DNA from: Ehretia macrophylla
Taxonomy: Eukaryota; Streptophyta; Magnoliopsida; Boraginales; Ehretiaceae
DNA length: 64,000 nucleotides
Direction: 5' to 3'
Assembly: GCA_037974665.1 (NCBI GenBank)
Contig: CM075773.1
Coordinates: 19,582,146 to 19,646,145, forward strand
The position numbers were made by a program, and so were the translations under genes. Of this stretch, positions 63,095 through 64,000 are shown piece by piece; within the stretch, counting starts at the first letter, position 1, and each line of letters opens with the position of its first letter. The notes beneath the pieces were generated by a model. It had not been told where the DNA came from. It was given only the letters and a program-made list of their open reading frames with translations, and ran no database searches.

Positions 63095-63990
63095 TACTCC
63101 CGCTTGGATCCTAGAGAACCTCGGGGAGTAAAGACCGGTATTCCTGTTCTGTACTTATAATTCTGTACTTGTATTTCTGTTGTATTCACGTTTGAGAAAG
63201 GGACTTTCATAAGTTTAACCGGAAAATGAGTTTTAAAACTTATTTCTCGTTCCCCCTCGTTGAGTTCATAAGGACTCACCCTCTTTTATCATCTCAGGTG
63301 AAGAAGAACAAGTACAGGAACCCGAGGATAATGTACCTAATGATGAACCCCTGTAGTGATTGCCTGTTATTGTTGTTTTGCTTGAACGTGACAACTTGTG
63401 TGCCTTGTGCTGCTTGAAGACTATTTATCTTACGTTGTTGTTGTTGCTAATGTAAAAGACCCCCATTGTAATTTGGGGTCTAATTTTGGTTTGTACTTAT
63501 ATTAAGTAGACTGATACTAGACATACTTTGATCGTTTTGCTTTTATTATCACTAGTATCTATCATAGGCTATGATGCTTAGTTAAGGATTAGGCAAATGA
63601 ACTTATCCAATCTCAACAGGTACCCGCTAATAAGCTAAGATCAACAGGTATATTTTGAAACGAGGATAAATGGACAAACGAGACATAGTATCATGCTAGG
63701 TTATAAATCAAACGGGACGTCGAAATAACCAATAGGCAATTCAATTGATGATAAAATAGTAATTCTAGTCGGGAATGAACTTGAATTGAAAGTTTTGGGG
63801 CTGTTAGAAAATTTAGGTCAAAACAAAGAGCCCAATTACAGCCGTTATGCTGCCGGATTTTAGGAAAATTTTGGAGTCTAGAATAAAACGTTAAGTGTTA
63901 AACCTCCTGGAACGATTAAGAATGTGAATGGACTTGAATGTTTAGATCACACCCTAGTCTAACTTTTATAGGCCGGGTTGGGGCGTGACA

Positions 63991-64000
63991 CAAAGTGAGG
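63991..64000. other. Right flank of the element (10 bases)
   Basis: CAAAGTGAGG follows the LTR end. It does not match any satellite monomer position, so the element is not simply inserted inside the array. CAAAG would be the right target-site duplication, but the left copy is lost with the truncated 5' LTR. Confidence 0.5.

Larger units (their letters stand above)
52310..63990 (+). mobile_element. LARD-like LTR retrotransposon, 5'-truncated, with nested solo LTR
   Basis: The parts in order are: 5' LTR tail, primer-binding site, non-coding interior of about 2.9 kb, polypurine tract, and full 3' LTR of about 4.17 kb after removal of the nested insertion. Long LTRs around a short non-coding interior match the description of LARDs, which are non-autonomous and depend on the proteins of a related element. 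AATTTCGGGATGAAATTC just before the polypurine tract resembles the end of Ty3/gypsy chromoviruses of the Tekay (Del) type; I hold that lineage call loosely. The 5' LTR has lost about 3.6 kb at the satellite junction. No left target-site duplication can be checked. Confidence 0.82.
61070..63990 (+). mobile_element. 3' LTR, second part (after the nested solo LTR)
   Basis: This continues the LTR begun at 55854. The reassembled length is about 4170 bp, close to the 3962 bp of the solo LTR. It ends GGGGCGTGACA, and its last 600 bp are the near-identical partner of the 5' LTR remnant. It contains a TATA box, the 97-bp and about 210-bp tandem repeats shared with the solo LTR, and a private 51-bp duplication. 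No gene is seen. Confidence 0.88.

Noticed and set aside
57103-63990. Tandem duplication of one LTR segment as the explanation of the repeated right end
   Set aside because: The TAGGA direct repeats, exact TGT and ACA ends and restored host LTR length are better explained by nested insertion of a solo LTR.

Overview
This window is repeat DNA from a plant nuclear genome, almost certainly a flowering plant. I see no protein-coding gene, rRNA, tRNA or CRISPR array that I would defend. The plant assignment rests on long-terminal-repeat (LTR) retrotransposon parts at the right end: a primer-binding site matching the 3' end of plant initiator-Met tRNA, a polypurine tract, and LTRs that begin TGT and end ACA. 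I cannot name the species or the satellite family.

Positions 1-52317 are one uninterrupted head-to-tail satellite array with a period of about 341 bp (about 153 monomers, all in one orientation). It continues off the left edge. It contains two monomer families. Family A fills about 878-30117, and family B fills about 30118-52317. The switch happens inside a single monomer. Family B-like monomers also recur inside the A block as a defined cassette. Its first monomer usually carries a GAATTC site, and the copies are spaced by whole numbers of monomers. Local dimers and trimers, an exact 340-bp duplication, a 1025-bp trimer duplication and an unequal-exchange scar near 29075 show how the array has been homogenised. 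Each monomer carries a short CpG-centred dyad.

Positions 52310-63990 hold an LTR element in + orientation that resembles a LARD (large retrotransposon derivative). It has a truncated 5' LTR tail (52310-52911), a primer-binding site (52926-52937), about 2.9 kb of internal DNA with no credible reading frame, a polypurine tract (55841-55853) and a 3' LTR of about 4.17 kb. That 3' LTR is split by a related solo LTR (57103-61064) flanked by the 5-bp duplication TAGGA. The satellite joins the truncated 5' LTR at an 8-bp shared sequence, which looks like a recombination junction and not a normal insertion edge. Only 10 bases lie beyond the element.

The layout fits a centromeric, pericentromeric or other heterochromatic array edge. 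The chromosomal position is inference; the repeat structure is read directly from the sequence.
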